Below, piece after piece: positions 35,987 to 46,824 of a stretch of DNA of 64,000 nt (its first letter is position 1; every line of letters begins with the position of its first letter). The stretch comes from Brassica napus (taxonomy: Eukaryota > Streptophyta > Magnoliopsida > Brassicales > Brassicaceae), in NCBI RefSeq assembly GCF_020379485.1, contig NW_026016759.1, positions 1 through 64,000 of the forward strand, written 5' to 3'. Made by a program: the position numbers and the translations under genes. Below the pieces are notes generated by a model that saw only the letters and a program-made list of their open reading frames with translations, did not search any database and was not told where the DNA came from.

Positions 35987-36075
35987 ACTTGACTTTTAAA
36001 GGATCTAGCTCTCGACAACTCTCAAGAACTCTCAAGAACATTTAGAAAAACGAAATCACTCTCTCCTTTTGAACG

Positions 36076-36093
36076 AACCTGGCTCTGATACCA
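36076..36093 (-). other. Primer-binding site, element E
   Basis: Minus strand TGGTATCAGAGCCAGGTT, abutting the LTR end. Confidence 0.9.
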
Positions 36094-36609
36094 TCTTAGA
36101 TTTGGTGATTTAAGAAGTGATTAAGTCTAATCTGAGAATTAAAGAGATTGGAGATTAAGAATAAGAGAGAGACTTAAGAGAGAGAGACTCAAAACTCTAT
36201 ATCTTTATTAATGAGTGAGGTTACATATTTATAAGAGAGCTACAAGGGTTTCCAAAACTCGAAATGGGCACTATTGAAGCATGTGAAGTCAAAGGTTGCT
36301 TTAGAGATGGACGGATAAGAGGACTCGCATGCTTCCTCTCCTTACAGCCTGTCACAGCCTGGCATGCTCTTCCCTTATCCTCTCAACGTTCTGATCCTTC
36401 TCCTCTTGAGTAACTCTTCCGCGTTTACCATTTCACTTGGGCAATGGCATGGTAAGTTTTGGTCGAGGCTTGGATGGTACGGACTGTACGGCTTGTACGG
36501 CCTTGTACGGAAGTCCGTACCATACTCTCTCTAAACTCCACTCTGCCTCATCTCTTCATCTCCTCAACTCCTCTTCTCTTCTCACTTATATGCTTAACTC
36601 AACTCAACA
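36094..36609 (-). repeat. Element E 5' LTR (516 bp)
   Basis: Minus-strand TATAAATA at 36226-36233 is the likely promoter TATA box. GTACGG/CCGTAC cluster at 36477-36520 lies upstream of it in U3. Confidence 0.9.
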
Positions 36610-38002
36610 TGAAGAACCTATCCCACTTTCAAAATCAGGTGATCCCAGTTTTCCTGTTAGGTAATATGACAGCTTCTTTGTCATTCTAATCAAAACAGGA
36701 TGAATCGCGATGTAAGAAGCTTGATTTTGATACATATAGTAATGGAGAATCACTAGGAAGTTGAATAAATTTCATAGGAGTTAGGATGAAGAAGCTATCC
36801 CACTTTCAAATCAGGTGATCCCAGTTTTCCTGTTTGGGAATATGACAGCTTCCTTGTCATTCTAATCAAACCAAGATGAATCACGATGTAAGAAGCTTGA
36901 TTTTGACACATAAAGTAATGGAGAATCACTAGGAAGTTGAATAAATCTCATAGGAGTTAGGATGAAGAAGCTATCCCACTTTCAAATCAGGTGATCCCAG
37001 TTTTCCTGTTTGGGAATATGACAGCTTCCTTGTCATTCTAATCAAACCAAGATGAATCACGATGTAAGAAGCTTGATTTTGACACATAAAGTAATGGAGA
37101 ATCACTAGGAAGTTGAATAAATCTCATAGGAGTTAGGATGAAGAAGCTATCCCACTTTCAAATCAGGTGATCCCAGTTTTCCTGTTTGGGAATATGACAG
37201 CTTCCTTGTCATTCTAATCAAAAAAGGATGAATCGCGATGTAAGAAGCTTGATTTTGATACATATAGTAATGGAGAATCACTAGGAAGTTGAATAAATTT
37301 CATAGGAGTTAGGATGAAGAAGCTATCCCACTTTCAAATCAGGTGATCCCACTTTTCCTGTATGGGAATATGATAGCTTCTTTTTCATTCTAATCAAACC
37401 AGGATGAATCGCGATGTAAGAAGCTTGATTTTGTTATATAAAGTAATGGAGAATCACTAGGAAGTTGAATAAATCTCATAGGAGTTAGGATGAAGAAGCT
37501 ATCCCACTTTCAAATCAGGTGATCCCAGTTTTCCTGTTTGGGAATATGACAGCTTCCTTGTCATTCTAATCAAAACAGGATGAATCGCGATGTAAGAAGC
37601 TTGATTTTGATACATATAGTAATGGAGAATCACTAGGAAGTTGAATAAATTTCATAGGAGTTAGGATGAAGAAGCTATCCCACTTTCAAATCAGGTGATC
37701 CCATTTTTCCGGTTTGGGAATATGACAGCTTCTTTGTCATTCTAATCAAACCAGGATGAATCGCGATGTAAGAAGCTTGATTTTGATACATATAGTAATG
37801 GAGAATCACTAGGAAGTTGAATAAATTTCATAGGAGTTAGGATGAAGAAGCTATCCCACTTTCAAATCAGGTGATCCCATTTTTCCGGTTTGGGAATATG
37901 ACAGCTTCTTTGTCATTCTAATCAAACCAGGATGAATCGCGATGGAAGAAGCTTGATTTTGATATATAAAGTAATGGAGAATCACTAGGAAGTTGAATAA
38001 AT
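36610..38002 (+). repeat. CentBr-like satellite, array 3
   Basis: About eight clean monomers. It starts with the TGAAG duplication of element E and ends at GAATAAAT, where element F begins. No gene. Confidence 0.95.
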
Positions 38003-38487
38003 TATACACTTTTGTGTATTAGAGCATGATTCAACCAATCAGGGATAATCAGATGAAAAGATTAAAGAGATTAAGAGATTCTAGTGAGAGAATAAAGAGA
38101 GAGAGACTCAAAACTCCATTAATTAATAACTGATGAGGTTTACAAGTATTAATAGAGAGAGCAACAAGGAAATTCGAAATGGTTAAGCATGTGTAGTCAA
38201 AGGACAGGCTGGAACTCCTTTTGAATCACTTGGCTGTGCTTTCTCACATGCTTGCACTAGTATAAAGGTAACTTCTCCTTTCCAGCATCATACAGGCTGT
38301 CAAAGTGATCCCTTATCCTTCCTTAACCTCACTTATCCTCTTTGGTCGAGTTTCCTCTCTTCTCTTCACTAAGTTACCTTCTCATCCCATCAGATAACTT
38401 CCCCAAGTAGTTACTGTGGTTAAAATAAAGTTACCACAGTAAAACTCTAAAGTTACTGTCTCAGCCTCCTTGGTCTTCATCTCAATA
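38003..38487 (-). repeat. Element F 3' LTR (485 bp)
   Basis: On the minus strand it starts TATTGAGATGAAG where G and H have TGTT, and ends AAAGTGTATA. U3 contains TTACTGTGGT (38411-38420) and its inverted copy ACCACAGTAA (38433-38442). Confidence 0.88.
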
Positions 38488-38495
38488 CTCCCCCT

Positions 38496-38527
38496 CAAGC
38501 TTGACCATGTAGAACAAGTCAAGCTTG
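38496..38527 (-). other. Hairpin adjoining the polypurine tract, element F
   Basis: CAAGCTTGAC / GTCAAGCTTG with a 12-nt loop, next to GAGGGGGAG. Confidence 0.6.
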
Positions 38528-38556
38528 GAAACCATGAAGACCTCCCTCGTTAAAAA

Positions 38557-38597
38557 CCTCACCAAGTAAAACCCATTGGGATAAAACCTTGATGAGG
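38557..38597 (-). other. Conserved post-coding hairpin, element F
   Basis: CCTCACCAAG / CTTGATGAGG stem with CCCATTGGG core, 33 bases after the pol stop. Confidence 0.6.
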
Positions 38598-38629
38598 GAA
38601 AAAGAGTGGAGACTCCATGGTTAAGGGGC

Positions 38630-41279
38630 TCAGCTCCTAGGAGTCAGATCAATGAGTCCAAGCCTTGACAGTATGGACTCCATTGTCTTCAATCTCGCTG
38701 CCTTAGTAAACACATCTGCAAGCTGATCTTCACTTCTTGTATAACATGGCAGAATCACTCCTAAGATGATCATCTGCCTCACCTTATGACAATCCACCTC
38801 TATGTGCTTTGTTCTCTCATGAAACACTGAATTGGAGGCAATGTGGATAGCTGCTTGATTGTCACAATGCATTGTCATAGGTGTGGCCTGCTCGATCTCC
38901 AAGTGCTTCAAGATCCCCTTGATCCACACCAACTCATTTGTAAGCTTCAACATAGCTCTATACTCAGCTTCAGCACTTGAACAGGAGATGACCTTCTGCT
39001 TCTTACTCTTCCAAGTAACCAGATTCCCTCCAATGAATGTACAATACCCAGTAGTTGATCTCCTGTCCACTCTATCTCCTGCCCAATCAGCATCACAATA
39101 CCCAACCACTTCTGTACTGCCATTGCAACCCATCCAAACTCCTTGTCCATGTGAGCCACTCAAATACCTCAGTATCCTATCAACCATCTTCCAGTGATGT
39201 ACCTTTGGCGCCTGCATATGTTGGCTCACTTGATTCACAGCAAAGCATATATCAGGTCTGGTGATAGTCAAGTAGATCAGCTTACCCACCATCCTCCTAT
39301 ACAGCTTAGCATCCTCAAACAACTGGTTCTCTTCAACCTCCCCCTCACGCAAGACCTTATACCCTTCCTCAAGAGGTGTCTTAGCTATCTTCCCTCCAAG
39401 CACATCAGTCTCCTTCAGCATATCCATAGTATACTTCCTTTGAGACATAAACAAACCCTCCTTAGATCTGCATATCTCAATCCCCAAAAAATACTTCATC
39501 TCTCCCAAGTCTTTAATATCAAACACAGACTTGAGAAACTCTTTGGTGGCTTTAATCCCAGCCTTATCACTCCCTGTGATAATCAAATCATCCACATACA
39601 CCAAAATCACTATGATCCCTGATGGTCCAACCAGTGTGAAGAGTGTATGATCTAGTTCAGACTTCCTGAACCCTCTCCCATTGAGAGTTGTACTAAGCTT
39701 TCTGTACCAAGCTCTAGGAGACTGCTTCAGCCCATATATAGCCTTCTTCAATCTCAAAACATTCCCTGGCTTTACTAGATGCTCAAGACCAGGAGGTGGA
39801 TGCATGTATACTTCATCTTCAAGTTCACCTTGCAAGAAAGCATTCTTCACATCCATTTGCCACAAATCCCACTCCAAGTTTGTTGCAATAGATAACACAA
39901 TTCGAATTGTGTGAAGCTTGGCCACTGGTGCAAAAGTATCAATGTAATCTTCCCCATAAGTCTGTGTAAATCCTCTTGCAACCAGCCTAGTCTTGCGCCT
40001 ATCTATCTCCCCATTTGCAAGGTACTTGATGGTGAAGATCCATCTGCTTGAAACTGCCTTCTTCCCTTTAGGTAACTCACTCTCATACCAAGTATCATTC
40101 CTGATCATTGCATCCCTTTCATCTCCTACTGAATCTCTCCAAACCTTGTGCTTCATAGCTTCTTCATAAGATCTTGGTATCTCATTCTCATCCAAGTTAC
40201 ACATAAACACCATGTGCTCTTCTGGAAACTCTGCAAAGGAACACACGGCTTGAGAGGGATGCTCCACAGCCTGGGCATTGTAGTACACTCTCGTGTTTAC
40301 CCAGTTGGAAGGATCCCTCCTTATCCTTGTGCTCCTCCGCAAGGTCTCAACCTGTTCTTCAGCCTGAACATTCTCTTGTGCTTCCTCTCTTAAACCAGTA
40401 GGTTCTCCCTGCTCATTTCCACCTGACTGAGCTTCACTCTCTACTTCCTGTGTCTCCTCCTGATCATGCTGACCTGAATCCTCTTGGTTATGCTCCTGCT
40501 CCCCTGATTCAGATCCATTCCCCCTCTCATGATCAAGAGGGGTTGTTCCTCCAGCTTCTCCAGCTTGATTAGAAGGTCCGGTTCTTCCTGGTTCCTGATC
40601 TTGGGATAATCCTATCCCTAGCCTCTCCAACAACACTCTCAATGTTGTTGCCTTCTCTGATGGAGCTCGGGACAGATCCTCTAGGTCTTCCCATTTCTTC
40701 TCCTCATAATACCCTTTAGACTCAACAAACTTCACTTCTCTAGATACCATAACCCTCCTAGTTATTGGATCATAACATTTGTAGCCTTTCTGAGTGATTG
40801 AGTACCCAATGAACATAGCTTTAGTACTCTTTGCTTCTAGCTTGTTCCTTCTTTCTCCGGGAATCATCACATAACATAAGCACCCAAAGACTCTCAAATG
40901 ATCAATGTGTGGCTTGGCCTTGTTCAATACTTCAAAGGGAGACAGTTTCTTCAAGACACGGGTTGGCACTCTATTGATGAGATAGCAAGCAGTCTGAACA
41001 GCATCACTCCAAAACCTCTTAGGGACATTCATGTGGAACATGATTGATCTCGCAACCTCCATCAAATGTCTGTTCTTCCTCTCAGCCACCCCATTTTGTT
41101 GTGGTGTGTAAGGACAGCTAGTTTGTTGCACAATCCCATGCTTTGCAAGATGACTCTTGAAAGCATTGCTAGTGTATTCTCCTCCATTATCAGACCTCAG
41201 AATCCTCACAGTGGCATTGTACTGATTAGTAACATATGCTTGGAAGTTCATGAAGGCTTCTAGGACTCTGTCTTTGGAG
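38630..41279 (-). CDS. Element F pol arm (integrase core, reverse transcriptase, RNase H)
   Basis: Open from the G insertion to the stop at 38630. It includes integrase RSDNGGEYTSNAF and NGVAERKNRH, an acidic linker (NQEDSGQHDQEETQEVESEAQSG), reverse transcriptase RLVARGFTQTYGEDY, DVKNAFLQGELEDEVYM and VILVYVDDLII, and RNase [34 protein letters not shown]. It ends LIDLTPRS. The product shares YLSGSHGQG and LFTLVGPSGIIV with J, against YLSGTTGQG and LFTLTGPSG in G. All catalytic residues are present; G's insertion is the only break visible. Confidence 0.92.
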
Positions 41280-41284
41280 GGAAT

Positions 41285-41813
41285 TGTTAAGATGAGGAGA
41301 TGAGGAGATGAAGAGTTGATACATGGATAGAGGAAGGGATTTGGAGCAGGCAGTAACTTTGGAGATTTACCACAGTAACTTTATTGTTACTGTGGTAACT
41401 GAGGTAAAAGACTTGGGAAGTTACCTTGCATCCATTTGGAGAGTGAAACACGCCAGGATGAGTCTGGATAAGCAAGGAGGAGTTTGGATAAGGTCTGGTC
41501 AAGGCTAGAGAGCTTTAGACAGGCTGGCACCAGCTTGAAAGCTAAAGCAAGATTCCCAAGCATGTGAGGAACCTTATTGGCTAGTTTGAATCAAGCATCT
41601 TTGACTACACATGCCTCTTATCCTAGCTAGACTGAACCTGGACGAAATTATGTATCCCTAATCTATATGTGTTGTAAACTCTCTCATTAATCAATCTAAT
41701 GGAGTTTTGAGCCTCTCTCTCTATTCTCTCACTAAAATCTCTTAATCTCTTTAATCTTCTCATCTGATTATCCCTGATTAGTTGAATCATGCTCTAATAC
41801 ACAAAAGTGTATA
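41285..41813 (+). repeat. Element G 5' LTR (529 bp)
   Basis: TGTTAAGATG..AAGTGTATA ends. U3 holds a perfect 12-bp inverted repeat, TACCACAGTAAC / GTTACTGTGGTA, at 41368-41379 and 41386-41397. Confidence 0.92.
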
Positions 41814-41831
41814 TGGTATCAGAGCCAGGTT
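41814..41831 (+). other. Primer-binding site, element G
   Basis: TGGTATCAGAGCCAGGTT directly after the LTR; initiator tRNA-Met. Confidence 0.9.
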
Positions 41832-41964
41832 GCGCAAAGTGGGAGAGTGTGATTCCTTTTTCTTAAAAATCTTGAGTGTTCTTGAGTGTTCTTGGTGTTC
41901 TTAACTTCTGGGTTTCATTATCTTGGTGGCGTGAGAGGTTCTGGTGAATCCAAATCATCTCAAC

Positions 41965-44900
41965 ATGGAAATGGAGCACAGACCTGAGTCAACTGTGAAG
42001 ACTGAAGAGGAGAGGCATGGCGAGTGGTCAAGGTGGGCCAAAAGAGCTTTGGAAAGCTGTGGGTTATGGAGTAGTCATGGAAAGGGGAAACCTTTCATGG
42101 AAATGGCTACTGAAGAAGGTCAGACAAGAGGTCTGAAGCTGGGAAATGAAGTTGTTCAAGGAAACACTACAAAGAGTGAGATTGAAGCAACTTTAGGCAA
42201 GTCCAAGCTTGTGAGAGTCGTTGAGGACAGAGGGGTGATCCGCGGCTTGAGACAAGGAAAGGATGAGTGTTATCAGCTTGTGGGAAGGCTGAGAGAAGTA
42301 TGGTCAGAGCTAGATGTGGTGAAGACACACACATCAAATCCGAGATGGTGTCAAGAAAGGAGGAAGCAAGATGTGATCTTCAGCTTCCTTATGGAAGAGG
42401 TATGTGAGCTTGTTAAATATACTTGTGATGTGTGGGAAATGAACAGGAAGCCAGAAAGATGGAAGGGAGGTACAAGCTGTAAGAGGGGAAGGTTGAGAAA
42501 ACTTTCTAAGGAGTGGTTAATGAAGAGAAGGGCATGGAGAAAGGATAGCGAGTCTGAGCACTTGAGTGACAGGATGAGTGTGATCTTGAAGAGAATCAAG
42601 GATGTACTTCAGCAGATGGTTATAGGAGAGTGTTCATACTCAGCTTACATGGGAGAAACAGTAGGAGACAGTGCGGATATGAGAGGAATGGATACCAAGA
42701 GGGCAGATGAGTGTGTGACAAAGAAGGAATGGGATGAGTTGGTTAAGCATGTGTATGCTTTGGCTACGACCCGGAGTCTGGGTGCTCCTGCCAAAGCATC
42801 CACATCTAAACCCATCATCATTGACTCTGGAGCAACACACCACATGATCAGTGACAAGAGACTAATCAGTGAGGTTAAAGCAGCAACAGGGAGTGTCATG
42901 ATAGCCAATGGTACCAGGATCCCAATAGAAGGAGTGGGAAACCTCAAGCTGTTTGAGAAGAACTCCACTGCCTTCTACCTACCTCAGTTTACATCCAATC
43001 TAATCTCAGTTAAGAAGGCTACAGTTGATCTGGATTGTCAAGTGGTTTTCAGACCAAATGAAGTTGAGTTCCAGGATTTGAAGACTGGAAGAGTTATTGG
43101 CAGAGGAGACAGCAAGCATCAGCTCTATCATCTCCAAACAACTGAGGCGCCTAGTCCTGTGGAGTCTGTGTGTTTAAGCAGCACAACGGATAGGTGTGAT
43201 AATCTCACATGGCATGCAAGGCTGGGACATCCTCATGCCAAGGCAATTGAACTGATTCTACCAAGTATGGCGTTCAATCACTTGGAGTGTGAAGCTTGTA
43301 TACTTGGAAAGCACTGTAGAACTGTCTTCCCAACATCAGAAACCATATATGAGAATTGCTTTGATCTGGTGCATTCAGACGTGTGGACAGCTCCCTGTAT
43401 GTCTAGAGACAGCCATAAGTACTTTGTGACTTTCATTGATGAGAAGTCCAAGTACACATGGATCACCATGATTCCCTCCAAAGACAGAGTCCTGGAAGCC
43501 TTCATGAACTTCCAAGCATATGTTACTAACCAGTACAATGCCACTGTGAAGATTCTGAGGTCTGATAATGGAGGAGAATACACTAGCAATGCTTTCAAGA
43601 GTCATCTTGCAAAGCATGGGATTGTGCAACAAACTAGCTGCCCTTACACACCACAACAAAATGGGGTGGCTGAGAGGAAGAACAGACATTTGATGGAGGT
43701 TGCGAGATCAATAATGTTCCACATGAATGTCCCTAAGAGGTTTTGGAGTGATGCTGTTCAGACTGCTTGCTATCTCATCAATAGAGTGCCAACCCGTGTA
43801 TTGAAGAAACTGTCTCCCTTTGAAGTATTAAACAAGGCCAAGCCACACATTGATCATTTGAGAGTCTTTGGGTGCTTATGTTATGTGATGATTCCCGGAG
43901 AAAGAAGGAACAAGCTAGAAGCAAAGAGTACTAAAGCTATGTTCATTGGGTACTCAATCACTCAGAAAGGCTACAAATGTTATGATCCAATAACTAGGAG
44001 GGTTATGGTATCTAGAGAAGTGAAGTTTGTTGAGTCTAAAGGGTATTATGAGGAGAAGAAATGGGAAGACCTAGAGGATCTGTCCCGAGCTCCATCAGAG
44101 AAGGCAACAACATTGAGGGTGTTGTTGGAGAGGCTAGGGATAGGATTATCCCAAGATCAGGAACCAGGAAGAACAGGACCTTCTAATCAAGCTGGAGAAG
44201 CTGGAGGAACAACTCCTCTTGATCATGAGAGGGGGAATGGATCTGAATCAGGGGAGCAGGAGCATAACCAAGAGGATTCAGGTCAGCATGATCAGGAGGA
44301 GACACATGAAGTAGAGAGTGGAGCTCAGTCAGGTGGAAATGAGCAGGGAGAACCTACTGGAAATGAGCAGGGAGAACCTACTGGTTTAAGAGAGGAAGCA
44401 CAAGAGAATGTTCAGGCTGAAGAACAGGTTGAGACCTTGCGGAGGAGCACAAGGATAAGGAGGGATCCTTCCAACTGGGTAAACACGAGAGTGTACTACA
44501 ATGCCCAGGCTGTGGAGCATCCCTCTCAAGCTGTGTGTTCCTTTGCTGAGTTTCCAGAAGAGCACATGGTGTTTATGTGTAACTTGGATGAGAATGAGAT
44601 ACCAAGATCTTATGAAGAAGCTATGAAGCACAAGGTTTGGAGAGATTCAGTAGGAGATGAAAGGGATGCAATGATCAGGAATGATACTTGGTATGAGAGT
44701 GAGTTACCTAAAGGGAAGAAGGCAGTTTCAAGCAGATGGATCTTCACCATCAAGTACCTTGCAAATGGGGAGATAGATAGGCGCAAGACTAGGCTGGTTG
44801 CAAGAGGATTTACACAAACTTATGGGGAAGATTACATTGATACTTTTGCACCAGTGGCCAAGCTTCACACAATTCGAATTGTCTTATCTATTGCAACAAA

Positions 44901-46148
44901 CTTGGAGTGGGATTTGTGGCAAATGGATGTGAAGAATGCGTTCTTGCAAGGTGAACTTGAAGATGAAGTATACATGCATCCACCTCCTGGTCTTGAGCAT
45001 CTAGTAAAGCCAGGGAATGTTTTGAGATTGAAGAAAGCAATATATGGGTTGAAACAGTCACCTAGAGCTTGGTACAGGAAGCTGAGTACAACACTCAATG
45101 GGAGAGGCTTTAGGAAGTCTGAACTAGATCACACTCTCTTCACCTTGACAGGACCTTCAGGGAGCATTGTGATTCTAGTGTATGTGGATGATTTGATTAT
45201 CACAGGAAGTGATAAGGCAGGGATTCAGGCTACTAAGGAGTTTCTCAAATCTGTGTTTGACATCAAGGATTTGGGAGAGATGAAGTATTTTCTGGGCATT
45301 GAGATATGCAGATCAAAGGAGGGTTTGTTTATGTCTCAAAGGAAGTATACTATGGATATGTTGAAGGAGACTGATGTGCTTGGAGGAAAGATAGCTAAGA
45401 CACCCCTTGAGGAGGGATATAAAGTTCTGCGTGAGGGGGAGGTTGAAGAGAAGCAGCTGTTTGAAGATCCTAAGCTATACAGGAAGATGGTTGGCAAGCT
45501 GATCTACTTGACCATCACCAGACCAGATATATGTTTTGCTGTGAACCAAGTGAGTCAGCATATGCAGGCGCCAAAGGTCCATCACTGGAAGATGGTTGAT
45601 AGGATACTGAGGTATCTGAGTGGGACGACTGGACAAGGAGTTTGGATGGGTTGTAATGGCAGTACAGAAGTGGTTGGGTATTGTGATGCTGATTGGGCAG
45701 GAGATAGAGTGGACAGGAGATCAACTACTGGGTATTGTACATTCATTGGAGGAACTTGGTTACTTGGAAGAGTAAGAAGCAGAAGGTTATCTCTTGTTCA
45801 AGTGCTGAAGCTGAGTATAGAGCCATGCTGAAGCTGACAAACGAGTTGGTGTGGATCAAGGGGATCTTGAAGCACCTAGAGATTGAGCAGAGTACTCCTA
45901 TGACTATGCATTGTGACAATCAAGCAGCTATTCACATTGCCTCCAACTCAGTGTTTCATGAGAGAACAAAGCACATAGAGGTGGATTGCCATAAGGTGAG
46001 GCAGATGATTATCTTAGGAGTGATTCTGCCATGTTATACAAGAAGTGAAGATCAGCTTGCAGATGTGTTTACTAAGGCAGCGAGATTGAAGACAATGGAG
46101 TCCATACTATCCAGGCTTGGACTCATTGATCTTACTCCCAGGAGCTGA
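41965..46148 (+). pseudogene. Element G gag-pol with one frameshift
   Basis: The frame is open from 41944, where the sibling's ATG is GTG, so the first usable ATG is 41965 (MEMEHRPEST). Gag (WSRWAKRALESCGLW), protease IIDSGATHHMISD, pre-integrase WHARLGHP / CEACILGKHC, integrase HSDVW / RSDNGGEY / NGVAERKNRH, reverse transcriptase with VILVYVDDLII and the RNase H start GYCDADWAGDR lie in one frame. At about 45748-45755 the sequence GGAGGAAC replaces GGAGGGAAC of H, a one-base loss that ends the frame at 45831. The rest (LVTWKSKKQK through LIDLTPRS) is readable in the next frame up to 46148. The break removes the RNase H SSAEAEYR and CDNQAA motifs from the main product. Confidence 0.92.
44335..44382 (+). 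repeat. 24-bp tandem duplication in the G linker
   Basis: Two exact copies of a 24-bp unit encode GNEQGEPT twice in the variable linker between integrase and reverse transcriptase. F and J have a single copy, so the duplication is private to G. Confidence 0.85.
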
Positions 46149-46180
46149 GCCCCTTAACCATGGAGTCTCCACTCTTTTTC

Positions 46181-46221
46181 CCTCATCAAAGTTTTATCCC
46201 AATGGGTTTTCTTTGGTGAGG
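46181..46221 (+). other. Conserved post-coding hairpin, element G
   Basis: CCTCATCAAAG / CTTTGGTGAGG with core TCCCAATGGG, then TTTTTAATGAGG. A polypurine-tract hairpin follows at 46251-46282 (CAAGCTTGAC / GTCAAGCTTG). Confidence 0.6.
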
Positions 46222-46290
46222 TTTTTAATGAGGGAGGTCTTCATGGTTTCCAAGCTTGACTTGTTCCACATGGTCAAGCTTGAGGGGGAG

Positions 46291-46819
46291 TGTTAAGATG
46301 AGGAGATGAGGAGATGAAGAGTTGATACATGGATAGAGGAAGGGATTTGGAGCAGGCAGTAACTTTGGAGATTTACCACAGTAACTTTATTGTTACTGTG
46401 GTAACTGAGGTAAAAGACTTGGGAAGTTACCTTGCATCCATTTGGAGAGTGAAACACGCCAGGATGAGTCTGGATAAGCAAGGAGGAGTTTGGATAAGGT
46501 CTGGTCAAGGCTAGAGAGCTTTAGACAGGCTGGCACCAGCTTGAAAGCTAAAGCAAGATTCCCAAGCATGTGAGGAACCTTATTGGCTAGTTTGAATCAA
46601 GCATCTTTGACTACACATGCCTCTTATCCTAGCTAGACTGAACCTGGACGAAATTATGTATCCCTAATCTATATGTGTTGTATACTCTCTCATTAATCAA
46701 TCTAATGGAGTTTTGAGCCTCTCTCTCTATTCTCTCACTAAAATCTCTTAATCTCTTTAATCTTCTCATCTGATTATCCCTGATTAGTTGAATCATGCTC
46801 TAATACACAAAAGTGTATA
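46291..46819 (+). repeat. Element G 3' LTR (529 bp)
   Basis: Preceded by the polypurine tract GAGGGGGAG at 46282-46290; ends at the GGAAT duplication. Confidence 0.92.
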
Positions 46820-46824
46820 GGAAT

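Larger units (their letters stand above)
20270..36609 (-). mobile_element. Element E: Ty1/copia retrotransposon carrying nested C and D
   Basis: LTRs at 20270-20784 (515 bp) and 36094-36609 (516 bp), target duplication TGAAG at 20265-20269 and 36610-36614, satellite phase kept on both sides. The minus-strand gag-pol is split by gypsy element C (24769-35436). Without C the element is about 5.7 kb. The two LTRs differ in only a few bases (for example GGTTATTT versus GGTGATTT near the start, and one extra G in CAATGGCATGG), so insertion is recent. Both coding arms are open. Confidence 0.93.
41285..46819 (+). mobile_element. Element G: Ty1/copia retrotransposon nested in F
   Basis: Two 529-bp LTRs (41285-41813, 46291-46819) differ at one position I noticed (GTAAACTC versus GTATACTC). 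Target duplication GGAAT at 41280-41284 and 46820-46824 in the integrase codons of F. Internal gag-pol is nearly complete but has a one-base deletion in RNase H and lacks the family's first ATG. G belongs to the same family as its host element. Confidence 0.94.

Noticed and set aside
39194..39622. 142-codon plus-strand frame (also at 50708-51136)
   Set aside because: Antisense shadow of the F and J reverse transcriptase and RNase H; its recurrence follows from the pol sequence.
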